Shown here: positions 56,453 through 64,000 of the stretch, in pieces
Layout of the letters: each line of letters opens with the position of its first letter
Position numbering within the stretch: position 1 is the first letter of the stretch
DNA from: Thermospira aquatica
Lineage (GTDB): Bacteria > Spirochaetota > Brevinematia > Brevinematales > Thermospiraceae
Direction of reading: 5' to 3'
Length of the DNA: 64,000 bases
NCBI RefSeq assembly: GCF_023525255.1
Contig: NZ_CP073355.1
Location: forward strand, 62,001 to 126,000
Notes under the pieces: generated by a model
What the model saw: only the letters and a program-made list of their open reading frames with translations
What the model was told of the DNA's origin: nothing
Databases searched by the model: none
Made by a program: the position numbers and the translations under genes

Positions 56453-56805
56453 GATTGTCTCAAGAAAATGGTGTCTGGTCATACGACAACCTCGCTATGA
56501 ATATTTTCTGTTGGGTATGAGTGTTCCTCAGAGGAGAGCTGAAAAAGTACTCCCAATTCTTTAACTTTTTTTCAAGAACTTCTCGTTTTGGTTCTTAATA
56601 ACATGTAAAGATATTTCTCCGGGGAAGGATAGAGTAAAAGGGGACTTTTAAATCCATTATTCCTTGTTCTTGGCACACGTATAGCTGTAAGTTCGCCAAA
56701 CGCTGTCTGGAATCCCTTTCGTAGAAGCCGTTACCTTTTGTGAAAGGATTGTTCTCCAGGTAAATCTCCCTTTCCTCTTTTAACATCCTCTCGAGTACTT
56801 CCCCC
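56453..56805 (-). mobile_element. IS256-like element, internally deleted remnant
   Basis: Left tip ATTGTCTCAAGAAAATGGTG and the last transposase codons are joined, by a large internal deletion near 56625, to the N-terminal codons (minus strand: EVLERMLKEEREIYLENNPFTKGNGFYERD). As at 24245, a copy of the rve-type IS sits at the N-terminal side. Confidence 0.8.
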
Positions 56806-56812
56806 GTTGCGT

Positions 56813-58259
56813 CAAATAAAAAAGTACTCGAAATTCGAATCATTGCCTCATAAAAAAAAGTACTCAAAAATTCCATACAGTTTCCTCCAAATTTTTGTTT
56901 TTTACATTCTTTTTCTTTTGAAGGCTGAAAAGTTTTCTCTGGCAAGCTGTAATTTTTTGTCTTAGGTGAAACAAATCGAGAGCCTTATAAAGCCTTGTTA
57001 GGCGTTCCTTTTGTGCCTCACTTACATAAGAGCTTTCTAAAAGCCGCTGGTAGGGAGTTTTAATATCATCATGCTTCTTTTGCACCTTGCTTCCGATTCT
57101 CTTTTTCTCTGTCATTTTCATAACCGGTTGAAAAAAGTTGGTATACAGTCGAAGATAGGCATAGAGTTGGTTCAAGTAGTAGACTTCTTCCTCGGTATCG
57201 TAGCGGAAGTATCCAACATTCTGGCGGACTATGGAATAGTTTTTCTGCTCAACGTAGCAGTTATCATTGGAACGGGAGCTTCTCCCCTTGTAAATTTTAT
57301 CTGGTGCTTCACACCAATCGCGTAGAGGATGATTAATAAATTCAGCACCGGTATCAGAATCAATTCCCCGTAACTCAAAAGGAAGTCTTCTTTGGACTTT
57401 TTCTATGGCTTCTCTTACCCATTTTGAAGCTTTGTTTTTGATTGCCACAAGCTCTGTCCAACCGCTCCAAACATCCACCATATTTAATGTTTGAGCAAAA
57501 TCTCCCCGGCTATTTCCTCCCTCATGGGCTACCAGATCAATCTCCATGAACCCAGGGCAATTTTCATCCCACTCTGCCCACGTGCGTATAGCTATTTGTT
57601 GCTTTAATAGCGTTCCAGGTTTTGTGCCTTTTCGTCCTTTTATCTCAAGCTTTTTACGCTCATGTTTCAAAAGTCGGTCAATACTTGAAGCACTTATATG
57701 GCGCAAGTTTTCTATAGCCTGTGGAGAACCGTGGAGATGTCCGTTTGCTAAGAGATTATCTAAAACTTTATTTAAAATTGGCTTTAAACGTTTGCCACAC
57801 ATGTAGTTTTCAATTTCCCAGACCTTTTTTAGAAGTTTTAGTTCCTCTTCGCCGAATTTTTTCTTTCTGCCAGGTCTTTTGCCCTTTTTGGCTATGTCGG
57901 CTTTAAGGTAATTTTTCTTGCCTAAATATATGGTTTTTCCGTGCTGCCTCAAGAGTCTGGCGGCATAGTTTCGGTTTTTTAAACCTGTTATCCTCACAAA
58001 ATAATCCAGTATCTCCATTTTTTCCTTTTTGCTGGCTTTTTGATATTGTTTTGCCGTTTCCCTGTAAATAGGTCTCCTTTCAAACATCGCCACCCCAATT
58101 CCGGTTGGCGAGCTTGTCGAGCCACGGTTGGCGAGCTTGTCGAGCCACGGTTGGCGAGCTTGTCGAGCCATGAACTGGATTATTTTACACAAATTTAAAG
58201 TACTTTTTTATTTTGCAATAGCGTTCCCTTTTCGAGTACTTTTATTATGAAGCAATTCG
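56813..58259 (-). mobile_element. Insertion sequence copy H (nearly intact)
   Basis: 1447 bp with both ends and three 24-bp units (58102-58171). Left flank CTTCC and right flank AAAAG differ, so the original target duplication is lost. The right end is five bases before the -35 box of the next promoter. Confidence 0.9.
56864..58087 (-). CDS. DDE (rve-type) transposase, copy H
   Basis: 407 residues from the ATG at 58087 (MFERRPIYRE). The frame is also open upstream through the 24-bp units to 58192 (in-frame WLDKLANRG peptides), probably without being translated. Catalytic residues are present, but the stretch after the second Asp reads WCEAPDKIYKGRSS where copy C has WCEKNQIKFTRGRSS. Two compensating indels have therefore shifted about ten residues inside the core, and activity is doubtful. 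Confidence 0.8.
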   Translation of the reverse strand: MFERRPIYRETAKQYQKASKKEKMEILDYFVRITGLKNRNYAARLLRQHGKTIYLGKKNYLKADIAKKGKRPGRKKKFGEEELKLLKKVWEIENYMCGKRLKPILNKVLDNLLANGHLHGSPQAIENLRHISASSIDRLLKHERKKLEIKGRKGTKPGTLLKQQIAIRTWAEWDENCPGFMEIDLVAHEGGNSRGDFAQTLNMVDVWSGWTELVAIKNKASKWVREAIEKVQRRLPFELRGIDSDTGAEFINHPLRDWCEAPDKIYKGRSSRSNDNCYVEQKNYSIVRQNVGYFRYDTEEEVYYLNQLYAYLRLYTNFFQPVMKMTEKKRIGSKVQKKHDDIKTPYQRLLESSYVSEAQKERLTRLYKALDLFHLRQKITACQRKLFSLQKKKNVKNKNLEETVWNF

Positions 58260-58264
58260 AAAAG

Positions 58265-58293
58265 TAGACTTTTTTCTCTTCCTCCTCTATACT
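58265..58293 (+). promoter_or_regulatory. Promoter upstream of the glycosyltransferase gene
   Basis: TAGACT (58265-58270), 17 bases, TATACT (58288-58293). IS copy H ends five bases upstream of it. Confidence 0.65.
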
Positions 58294-58672
58294 ATTCAAG
58301 CTGGGAAGTTGATTGGAGGATGGTAAATGCCCGACAAACTTATCTTCACAAAACTTTTATGATAAGCTTAACCATGGAAAAAAGACAAACATACACAACG
58401 ATCATAATGGATCCCAAAAGGAAAGATAACGCCCCTCTGAACCACTTCTCCCACGTATTTCTGAAAAAAACATCCCCACAAAAAACATTCAGGCTCTCTC
58501 AAACTCAAGGAAATAAACAGGCATGAATCATATGGCTCCTTTGGACGAAAGGAATATTCTCCAGAAACAGGGAGAAAGTTCATGAAAAGAATCCATCTCA
58601 AAGTAGTGGCAACTCATGGAATCTTTTTTTAAAAAAAGCTACAGTTACTTTAGACGCAAGGAGGAGAATCCC
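58294..58672 (+). other. Leader with short or decayed reading frames
   Basis: After GGAGG, an ATG at 58327 gives only 11 codons (MPDKLIFTKLL), but a neighbouring frame stays open to 58526 (EKRQTYTTIIMDPKRKDN ...), suggesting a small gene with a frameshift. Two further mini-frames follow with ATGA overlaps (58522 and 58581). The 13 bases CATGAAAAGAATC occur at 58580 and again at the glycosyltransferase start (58672), so part of this stretch may be a duplicated start region. I see no RNA gene. Confidence 0.35.
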
Positions 58673-59779
58673 ATGAAAAGAATCGTCATTGACGCCCGAA
58701 TGATCCAGATGTCGGGGATAGGACGGTACATCCGTTCCGTCCTCCCTGCTGTCATGAATCTTTCAGACGTTGAAATCATCCTCATGGGCAATCCCCATGA
58801 GCTTTTACCCTATACAGAAAACATCATCCCCCTTCGCAGCAGAATCTACCATCCTCGAGAACAGGGAGAACTTGCCCGTAAAATTCCTCCCTGTGACCTT
58901 TTCTGGAGCCCACACTTTAATGTCCCCATCACCAAAATCAAAGCAAAAAAAAGACTCGTCACCATTCATGACGTGTTTCATATCACCAGCATAGCCCCTT
59001 ACAACTGGCTTGAGAAAACCTATGCCCGTTATCTTATTCAACAAGCCATCAAGCTCTCCGATGCGGTTATCGTGGTATCAGAGTTTACCAGGGATGAGAT
59101 AGACTTCTACCTCCACCCTTCCCCCAAGGATAAAGCCAAGTTTCATACCATCTACCACTTCGTAGAAATGCCCCAGGACCTCGTCTCACCTGAGGAGCGC
59201 AAAGATATCCTCTCCCGTTATGGTATCCGCCCCCCCTTCATCCTCTATGTAGGAAACATCAAACCCCACAAGAATATCGAAGGACTCATCCGTGCTTTTG
59301 CTATTGTAAGCCGTCTTCACAAAGAACTTTCCCTTGTTGTTGTTGGAAACAAAGACAACTTCTACAAAGGACTCCCCGAACTTGAGAAAATCATCACAGA
59401 ACACCACACCTCTGATCGTATTCTCTTCACAGGAAGCGTCAAAGACAGAGAGCTTGTCACTTTTTATCAAGAGGCGATAGCGTTAGTGCTTCCTTCTTTT
59501 TATGAAGGCTTCGGTCTTCCCCCTCTGGAGGCTATGAGTGTTGGTTGTCCTGTTATTGTGTCTTACATTCCCGTTTTTTGGGAAATTTTGGAAAACAGTG
59601 CCTACTATGTCAATCCCTACTCTTACGAAGACATCGCCCAAAAAATCTACACCATGGTATGTGACAATGAACTCCAGGAAACCTACAGACAACGTGGAAA
59701 AGAACGTGCCGCCCTCTTTACAAAAGACAAAACCATATCCGAACATCTCTCACTCATTAACAGCCTTTTCATGGGATAA
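58673..59779 (+). CDS. Glycosyltransferase family 4 protein
   Basis: 368 residues. GT-B fold: N-terminal RIVIDARMIQMSGIGRYIR, LVTIHDVFHI and AVIVVSEFTRDEI. The C-terminal GT4 domain has FILYVGNIKPHKNIEGLIRAF, ILFTGSVKDRELVTFYQEA and the donor-binding LPSFYEGFGLPPLEAMSVGCPVIVS (the E(x7)E-type motif). Transfers a sugar from a nucleotide donor in glycan or lipopolysaccharide-like synthesis; substrate unknown. The start at 58673 is set by GGAGGAGAATCCC; the frame extends to 58616 without a better site. Confidence 0.88.
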   Translation: MKRIVIDARMIQMSGIGRYIRSVLPAVMNLSDVEIILMGNPHELLPYTENIIPLRSRIYHPREQGELARKIPPCDLFWSPHFNVPITKIKAKKRLVTIHDVFHITSIAPYNWLEKTYARYLIQQAIKLSDAVIVVSEFTRDEIDFYLHPSPKDKAKFHTIYHFVEMPQDLVSPEERKDILSRYGIRPPFILYVGNIKPHKNIEGLIRAFAIVSRLHKELSLVVVGNKDNFYKGLPELEKIITEHHTSDRILFTGSVKDRELVTFYQEAIALVLPSFYEGFGLPPLEAMSVGCPVIVSYIPVFWEILENSAYYVNPYSYEDIAQKIYTMVCDNELQETYRQRGKERAALFTKDKTISEHLSLINSLFMG

Positions 59780-59792
59780 ATAAGACAAAAAT

Positions 59793-59821
59793 TTGACTTT
59801 TTCTTTTGTCTCCTTTATACT
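59793..59821 (+). promoter_or_regulatory. Promoter of rimP-nusA-infB
   Basis: TTGACT (59793-59798), 17 bases, TATACT (59816-59821). Expected start near 59828, directly before the hairpin at 59840. Confidence 0.75.
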
Positions 59822-59839
59822 GTATAAGCTAATGAAGAT

Positions 59840-59866
59840 GGAGTCGGTGGTCCGACTCCTTTTTTG
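59840..59866 (+). terminator. Terminator hairpin in the rimP leader (possible attenuator)
   Basis: GGAGTCGG pairs with CCGACTCC around TGGT and is followed by six T. It lies after the glycosyltransferase stop and also after the rimP promoter, so transcripts of the translation operon must pass it. It could be an attenuation site or simply end read-through from upstream. Confidence 0.8.
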
Positions 59867-59881
59867 TTACTGAGGAAAAAG

Positions 59882-60364
59882 ATGAGAGAAAAAGAGCTTG
59901 AAATCGTTCAAAATACCGTAGAAACCCTGGGATTTATCCTGGTTGAGAGCTTTTTTCAAGGTGGACGTAGACCTTCTTCGCTTACCGTTGTTATCCACAA
60001 TCCAGGCGGAGAGGTCACAAGCCAGGACTGTGAACGCGTTTCGCAGGTTATAGCCCAGAGACTTGCTGTTGAGGTAGGATTTGACCACGAATATGCCCTC
60101 GTGGTAGAATCTCCCGGTGTTGAACGTAAGCTTAAAAATATCCGTGAGGTGGAAATATTTCGAGACAAAGTGATGCGTCTTGTCGTACGAAATTTCCAGG
60201 AATACGGTTTACCAGACTCAGTGGTAGTAACCAAAATCGATCGGATTGAAGAGAACTCTCTTGTGTTTACCTTCAATGGGAAAACCTACACTATTCCCTG
60301 GGAGAGACTCAGCCAAGTAAAACTCCATTTTGATATAAAAGAGTATTTAAAGGAGGAGGGATAA
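59882..60364 (+). CDS. rimP: Ribosome maturation factor RimP
   Basis: 160 residues. N-terminal alpha/beta domain (LGFILVESFFQGGRRPSSLTVVIHNPGG; DCERVSQVIAQRLAVE), the YALVVESPGVERKL signature, and a C-terminal SH3-like barrel. Required for assembly of the 30S subunit. The ATG at 59882 has GAGG eight bases upstream; a TTG six codons earlier is in frame. First gene of rimP-nusA-infB, five bases before nusA. Confidence 0.93.
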   Translation: MREKELEIVQNTVETLGFILVESFFQGGRRPSSLTVVIHNPGGEVTSQDCERVSQVIAQRLAVEVGFDHEYALVVESPGVERKLKNIREVEIFRDKVMRLVVRNFQEYGLPDSVVVTKIDRIEENSLVFTFNGKTYTIPWERLSQVKLHFDIKEYLKEEG

Positions 60365-60368
60365 TCTC

Positions 60369-61745
60369 ATGGCTCTTCTTGATTACCTGGCAGATTTTGC
60401 CAAAGAAAACAAAATCTCCCGTGAACTTGGGGAGAAAATTCTCGCCGAGGCGTTTCTTGTTCTCTACCGCAGAAAGTTTGGCAAAGATTATAAAAATCTC
60501 GAAATCCATATAGATCGGAAACTTCAACTCTTTCAGATAAAACAGGTTGTGGAAGAAGTAACTGATCCCGTGACACAAATTACCGCAGAAGAAGGACTCA
60601 AATACACCCGAAAAAAAAGCCTCAAAGTTGGAGACGAAGTCCATGTTCCTCTCTCGATGGAGGAGTTTGCTGATAGACAGGGAATCTCTATCCTGAAACA
60701 AAGTATCAAACAAAAACTTACAGAGGTACAAAGAGACTGGATTTACAATGAATTTATAGCAAGACAGGGTACCCTGGTCAACGCAAAAATCAAATCCAGA
60801 ACAGACAAACCTATTCCCGGTTATCTTGCTCTGCTTGAATGGCGAGATGCCGAAGCGTTTCTTCCTCTCACGGAAACTATTCCCGAAGAAGAGATCCATC
60901 CCGGGACAACCGTCAAAGCTATTCTCCTCAAAGTCAATCCCTCTTCCACTTCTTTTTCAGAGCCCCAGCTTATCCTCTCTCGTGCCTGCAAAGAGATGGT
61001 AGTGGAACTCCTCAAACTCAATATTCCCGAGTTAATGGATGGAACCTTTAGCATCAAAGCCATAGCCCGAAAACCCGGAGAGGTAACCAAAGTGGTTATC
61101 CAGTCTACTGATGAATCGCTCGATCCTGCCAGTGTCACCATTGGAAAACAGGGCGTACGTATCAAGCCCATCCGTGCTGAAATCAACGATGAGCGGATCG
61201 AAATCATACGATATTCCGATGATCCCAAGGAACTCATCAAAAATGCCGTTGTGCAAAGTCGGGTACTCCGAAACCGTACAGCGGAAGTCTACCATGTGGA
61301 GATCAATACCGCAGAAAAACTTTCTCGCGTTGTCGTTCCTAACGAATTTGTCGCTCCTCTCATCGGAAAGAAAGGCAGTCACCAACATCTCCTGGAAGAA
61401 GTCATAGGATACAGAATAAGCTTCATACCTCAAAGTGAATTCCAGGAAGAACTTGCAGAGAAACAAAAAGAAGTCGATAAGATCCTTGGTCTCACAGAAG
61501 TAGAAGAAGCAGAGGTCGAACTGGTTGAAGAGGAAAGCATTCCTCTTGAAATGCTCCCCTTCAGTCGGGACCAGATCAAAATCCTTCACAAAGCCGGCTT
61601 TAAAGACGTCGCAGAGATTATCGAACAGTGTTATTCTATTGAACGCCTTTCAGAAGTCTGCAATATTTCCCTGGACGAAGCTGTAGCCATCTGGCAGGTG
61701 ATAAAAGACAACATCACCATAGAAGACGAGATCGTTGAAGAATAG
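60369..61745 (+). CDS. nusA: Transcription termination/antitermination protein NusA
   Basis: 458 residues: N-terminal RNA-polymerase-binding domain (1-125), S1 domain (about 133-200, GTLVNAKIKSRTDKPIPGYLALLEWRDAEAFLPLTE), two KH domains (about 205-345; SVTIGKQGVRIKPIRAEINDERIEII and APLIGKKGSHQHLLEEVIG), and an acidic C-terminal part with a helix-hairpin-helix-like ending (MLPFSRDQIKILHKAGFKDVAEIIEQC). The start follows AAAGGAGGAGGG. Confidence 0.95.
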   Translation: MALLDYLADFAKENKISRELGEKILAEAFLVLYRRKFGKDYKNLEIHIDRKLQLFQIKQVVEEVTDPVTQITAEEGLKYTRKKSLKVGDEVHVPLSMEEFADRQGISILKQSIKQKLTEVQRDWIYNEFIARQGTLVNAKIKSRTDKPIPGYLALLEWRDAEAFLPLTETIPEEEIHPGTTVKAILLKVNPSSTSFSEPQLILSRACKEMVVELLKLNIPELMDGTFSIKAIARKPGEVTKVVIQSTDESLDPASVTIGKQGVRIKPIRAEINDERIEIIRYSDDPKELIKNAVVQSRVLRNRTAEVYHVEINTAEKLSRVVVPNEFVAPLIGKKGSHQHLLEEVIGYRISFIPQSEFQEELAEKQKEVDKILGLTEVEEAEVELVEEESIPLEMLPFSRDQIKILHKAGFKDVAEIIEQCYSIERLSEVCNISLDEAVAIWQVIKDNITIEDEIVEE

Positions 61746-61767
61746 GTGGGCAACGAGGAGGAAAGGT

Positions 61768-64000
61768 ATGTCCGAAGAGAAAAAGAAAATCGTGATCAAG
61801 AAGAAAATTAAACTCAAGACACCTCAGGAAGAAAAACCTGAAGCAAAATCACCAAGCGCTCAGGAGAAAACTCCTGCTGAGAAGCCAGCTCTTACGAGAC
61901 AACCTTCCCAATCTTCTCAACAAAAGAGTGCTCCGCAAAAAGAACCATCTCAACACAGAGAAGCTCCTCAGAAAGAAAAAGAACGAAGCAGCAGCCACCC
62001 CTCTCAAGGTACATCGTCCTCTTCCCGTCAGGCTCCACGACAACAACAAGATCGAAGAGATACACGTTCTCGAGATAATCAACAAACCTCTACCGGTAAA
62101 CGCTTCACCTTTGACAAAAACCGCAGTTCCTCTCATAAACAGGATCGTTCGTCTTCTCGACCTCAAGGACGTGATTCCCAGCAAAGTAGCCAGGATCGAA
62201 GAGGACGTAGTTATGGAACCCCCCAACAACCTTTTGCCACAGGAAAAGATACCGAAAACAGAAGTAAAAGCCGCCTGGCAGATCAGAGGGCTCGAGCAAT
62301 AGAACTCAAAGAACGAGAAAAAAGTAGAGACGAAAATGAAGAAATCTTTTTCTCCAAGATTCAAGACCCCAAGAAAAAAATCAAAAAAGAGTACGCTATC
62401 CCTGAAAGTATAGAGATAGGTGAAGTTATTACAGTTGCTGAACTTGCAAGAAAAATGAACCTCAAAGCTTCAGAAATTATCCAGAAGCTTATGGATCTGG
62501 GGGTAACCGCTACCATCAACGACAGTCTGGACTCAGATACCGCAACCCTTGTTGCTCAGGAATTTAACTGTCAGGTAACGGTACGCAGCCTCAAAAACGA
62601 GGTAGAAATCCATGAAACCGAAGATAGACCCGAAGATCTCAAACCCCGCATTCCAGTTGTTACCATTATGGGACACGTGGATCATGGAAAAACCAAGCTT
62701 CTTGATGCCATCCGTCATAGCAATGTAGCAGAACACGAAAGTGGTGGTATTACGCAGCATATAGGAGCCTACAAAGTAAAAACCCCTCGAGGAGAGATAA
62801 CCTTCCTGGATACTCCGGGACATGAAGCGTTTACAGCAATGCGTGCAAGAGGAGCTCATGTCACAGACATTGTTGTTCTGGTGGTTTCCGCAGTGGAAGG
62901 TGTCATGCCTCAAACTATCGAAGCCCTCAATCATGCTAAAGCAGCTCAGGTGCCTATCATTGTTGCCGTGAACAAAATTGATCTTCCTGAGGCATCGATA
63001 GACAGGGTAAAACAACAACTCAGTGAACAGGGACTTCTCCCCGAAGAATGGGGGGGAGATACCATGTATATCCCCGTTTCCGCTCTCAAAAAGATAGGAA
63101 TTGAAGAACTTCTCGAAGCTATTCTCCTCCAGGCAGAAATGATGGAACTCAAGGCTAACCCCAACAAACCTGGTGTGGGTTATGTTGTCGAATCCAAAAT
63201 GGACATCGGTCGTGGTGCTGTTGCCACCGTCATTGTCAAAAACGGCTCGATCCGCATTGGAGACTACTTTGTCGTGGGAACAACGATGGGAAGAGTTCGA
63301 GGCATGTTTGATGATACCGGAGCCAAGGTCTCCGTAGCCTACCCATCCTATCCTGTAGAAATCATGGGTTTTGACGCAGTACCCGAAGCCGGAGACAAGT
63401 TCCATGTTGTAGAGAGTGAAGATTTTGCCAAAGAGATTGTCGCCAAACGTCTAGAACTCAAGCGAATCGAAGAAACAAACCGCATCAAAAAAATCCAGAT
63501 GGAAAATGCCTTCCAAAGCCTCTCCATGGAAAATGTAAAAGAACTCAAAGTGATCATCAAAGCCGATGTTCAGGGTTCGGTTGAAGCTATTAAACATTCC
63601 TTGCTCAAGATTGAGAATCCCGAGGTCAAGATAAGCATCCTCCATGCGGCTGTAGGAGCTGTTCTAGAGAGTGATGTCATGCTCGCCGAGGTTTCAGCAT
63701 CCCAGGAGGGTTCTGCAGCGATTATCCTTGCCTTTCGTGTTCGTGCCGACGCCATGGCAAAAGAAAGAGCTGAACAGCAGGGTGTGACCATTAAGCGTTT
63801 CAATATCATCTATGAAATCACCGACTATATTGAAGGACTTCTCAAGAACATGCAAACTGTCGAATACAAAGAAAATGTTATCGGAACCGCTGAAATTCGA
63901 GAAGTCTACAAGATCAAAGACGTCGGCAAAGTAGCAGGCTGTTATGTCACCCAGGGCTTTATCCGTCGCGCGGAAAATGTCCGCATCTATCGAGAGGGAG
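61768..64000 (+). CDS. infB: Translation initiation factor IF-2, partial (3' end outside window)
   Basis: 744 codons visible, start set by GAGGAGGAAAGGT. Residues 1-205 are a Lys/Gln/Ser/Arg-rich, low-complexity N-terminal extension. An IF2_N module follows (about 220-270, VITVAELARKMNLKASEIIQKLMDLG). The GTPase domain starts with GHVDHGKT (302-309), then DTPGHEAFTAMRARGA and NKIDLPEA. Domain II and the DVQGSVEAIKHSL domain III are present; the end of domain IV is cut. Guides initiator tRNA to the ribosome. Confidence 0.97.
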   Translation, partial: MSEEKKKIVIKKKIKLKTPQEEKPEAKSPSAQEKTPAEKPALTRQPSQSSQQKSAPQKEPSQHREAPQKEKERSSSHPSQGTSSSSRQAPRQQQDRRDTRSRDNQQTSTGKRFTFDKNRSSSHKQDRSSSRPQGRDSQQSSQDRRGRSYGTPQQPFATGKDTENRSKSRLADQRARAIELKEREKSRDENEEIFFSKIQDPKKKIKKEYAIPESIEIGEVITVAELARKMNLKASEIIQKLMDLGVTATINDSLDSDTATLVAQEFNCQVTVRSLKNEVEIHETEDRPEDLKPRIPVVTIMGHVDHGKTKLLDAIRHSNVAEHESGGITQHIGAYKVKTPRGEITFLDTPGHEAFTAMRARGAHVTDIVVLVVSAVEGVMPQTIEALNHAKAAQVPIIVAVNKIDLPEASIDRVKQQLSEQGLLPEEWGGDTMYIPVSALKKIGIEELLEAILLQAEMMELKANPNKPGVGYVVESKMDIGRGAVATVIVKNGSIRIGDYFVVGTTMGRVRGMFDDTGAKVSVAYPSYPVEIMGFDAVPEAGDKFHVVESEDFAKEIVAKRLELKRIEETNRIKKIQMENAFQSLSMENVKELKVIIKADVQGSVEAIKHSLLKIENPEVKISILHAAVGAVLESDVMLAEVSASQEGSAAIILAFRVRADAMAKERAEQQGVTIKRFNIIYEITDYIEGLLKNMQTVEYKENVIGTAEIREVYKIKDVGKVAGCYVTQGFIRRAENVRIYREG

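Overview
The window looks like a chromosomal segment of a moderately AT-rich spirochaete-type bacterium. This is inferred from the gene content: a bactofilin beside pdxA, a DUF1577/PilZ-like protein, CsgG-like envelope proteins (one ending in Gly-x-Gln surface repeats), many small lipoproteins and an adenosylcobalamin-dependent ribonucleotide reductase. A Brevinematia-like lineage is a guess. Promoters read well by eye: many genes carry a TTGACA-like box, a 16-17 bp gap and a TATAAT-like box.

Layout. 1-0.8 kb: a STAS-domain protein and the start of a second gene on the minus strand. 0.9-2.35 kb: IS copy A. 2.4-9.9 kb: plus-strand housekeeping and envelope genes (unknown-bactofilin-pdxA; PilZ-like; CsgG/repeat protein; lipoprotein-truB-radical SAM). 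9.9-16.6 kb: a tightly overlapping minus-strand run, nadA-small ORF-phosphoesterase-ParB-like-nadK-recN-two membrane proteins, in which nadK appears frameshifted at its ATP motif. 16.8-23.1 kb: M16 peptidase, CBM48 lipoprotein, ankyrin lipoprotein, methyltransferase and LamG-type lipoprotein. 23.1-27.1 kb: an IS256-like remnant and IS copies B and C. 27.3-29.8 kb: a CLC transporter and a class III nucleotide cyclase. 30-37.3 kb: a defence island with hsdM, an MjaI-type restriction-modification pair, a RecG-C-like ATPase, and hsdS and hsdR remnants separated by a DUF262/DUF1524 nuclease gene. 37.4-41.1 kb: decayed genes, then a catalytically doubtful IS1595-like protein flanked on both sides by arrays of an 18-bp repeat pointing outward. 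41.1-46.1 kb: EAL/HDOD regulator, thiol-redox genes and nrdJ. 46.2-51.6 kb: three head-to-tail copies of the same IS plus an ISNCY/IS1202-like element. 51.7-55.7 kb: an operon with a second CsgG-like lipoprotein and zinc-ribbon proteins. 55.9-56.4 kb: a second 18-bp repeat array without a protein gene. 56.8-58.3 kb: IS copy H. 58.7-64 kb: a glycosyltransferase and rimP-nusA-infB.

Two patterns stand out. (1) One DDE insertion sequence, present in eight copies or remnants, abuts unique DNA at its right end five times. Each time the 5-bp flank is followed directly by the -35 box of a recognisable promoter, which suggests promoter-directed, orientation-specific insertion. (2) The outward-facing 18-bp repeats (about 30 copies around the IS1595-like gene, about a dozen at a second locus) match no element type I recognise.

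Caution: many frameshifts fall in homopolymers and are concentrated in the IS copies, so some apparent pseudogenes may be assembly errors. All calls are by reading alone; no database search was run.
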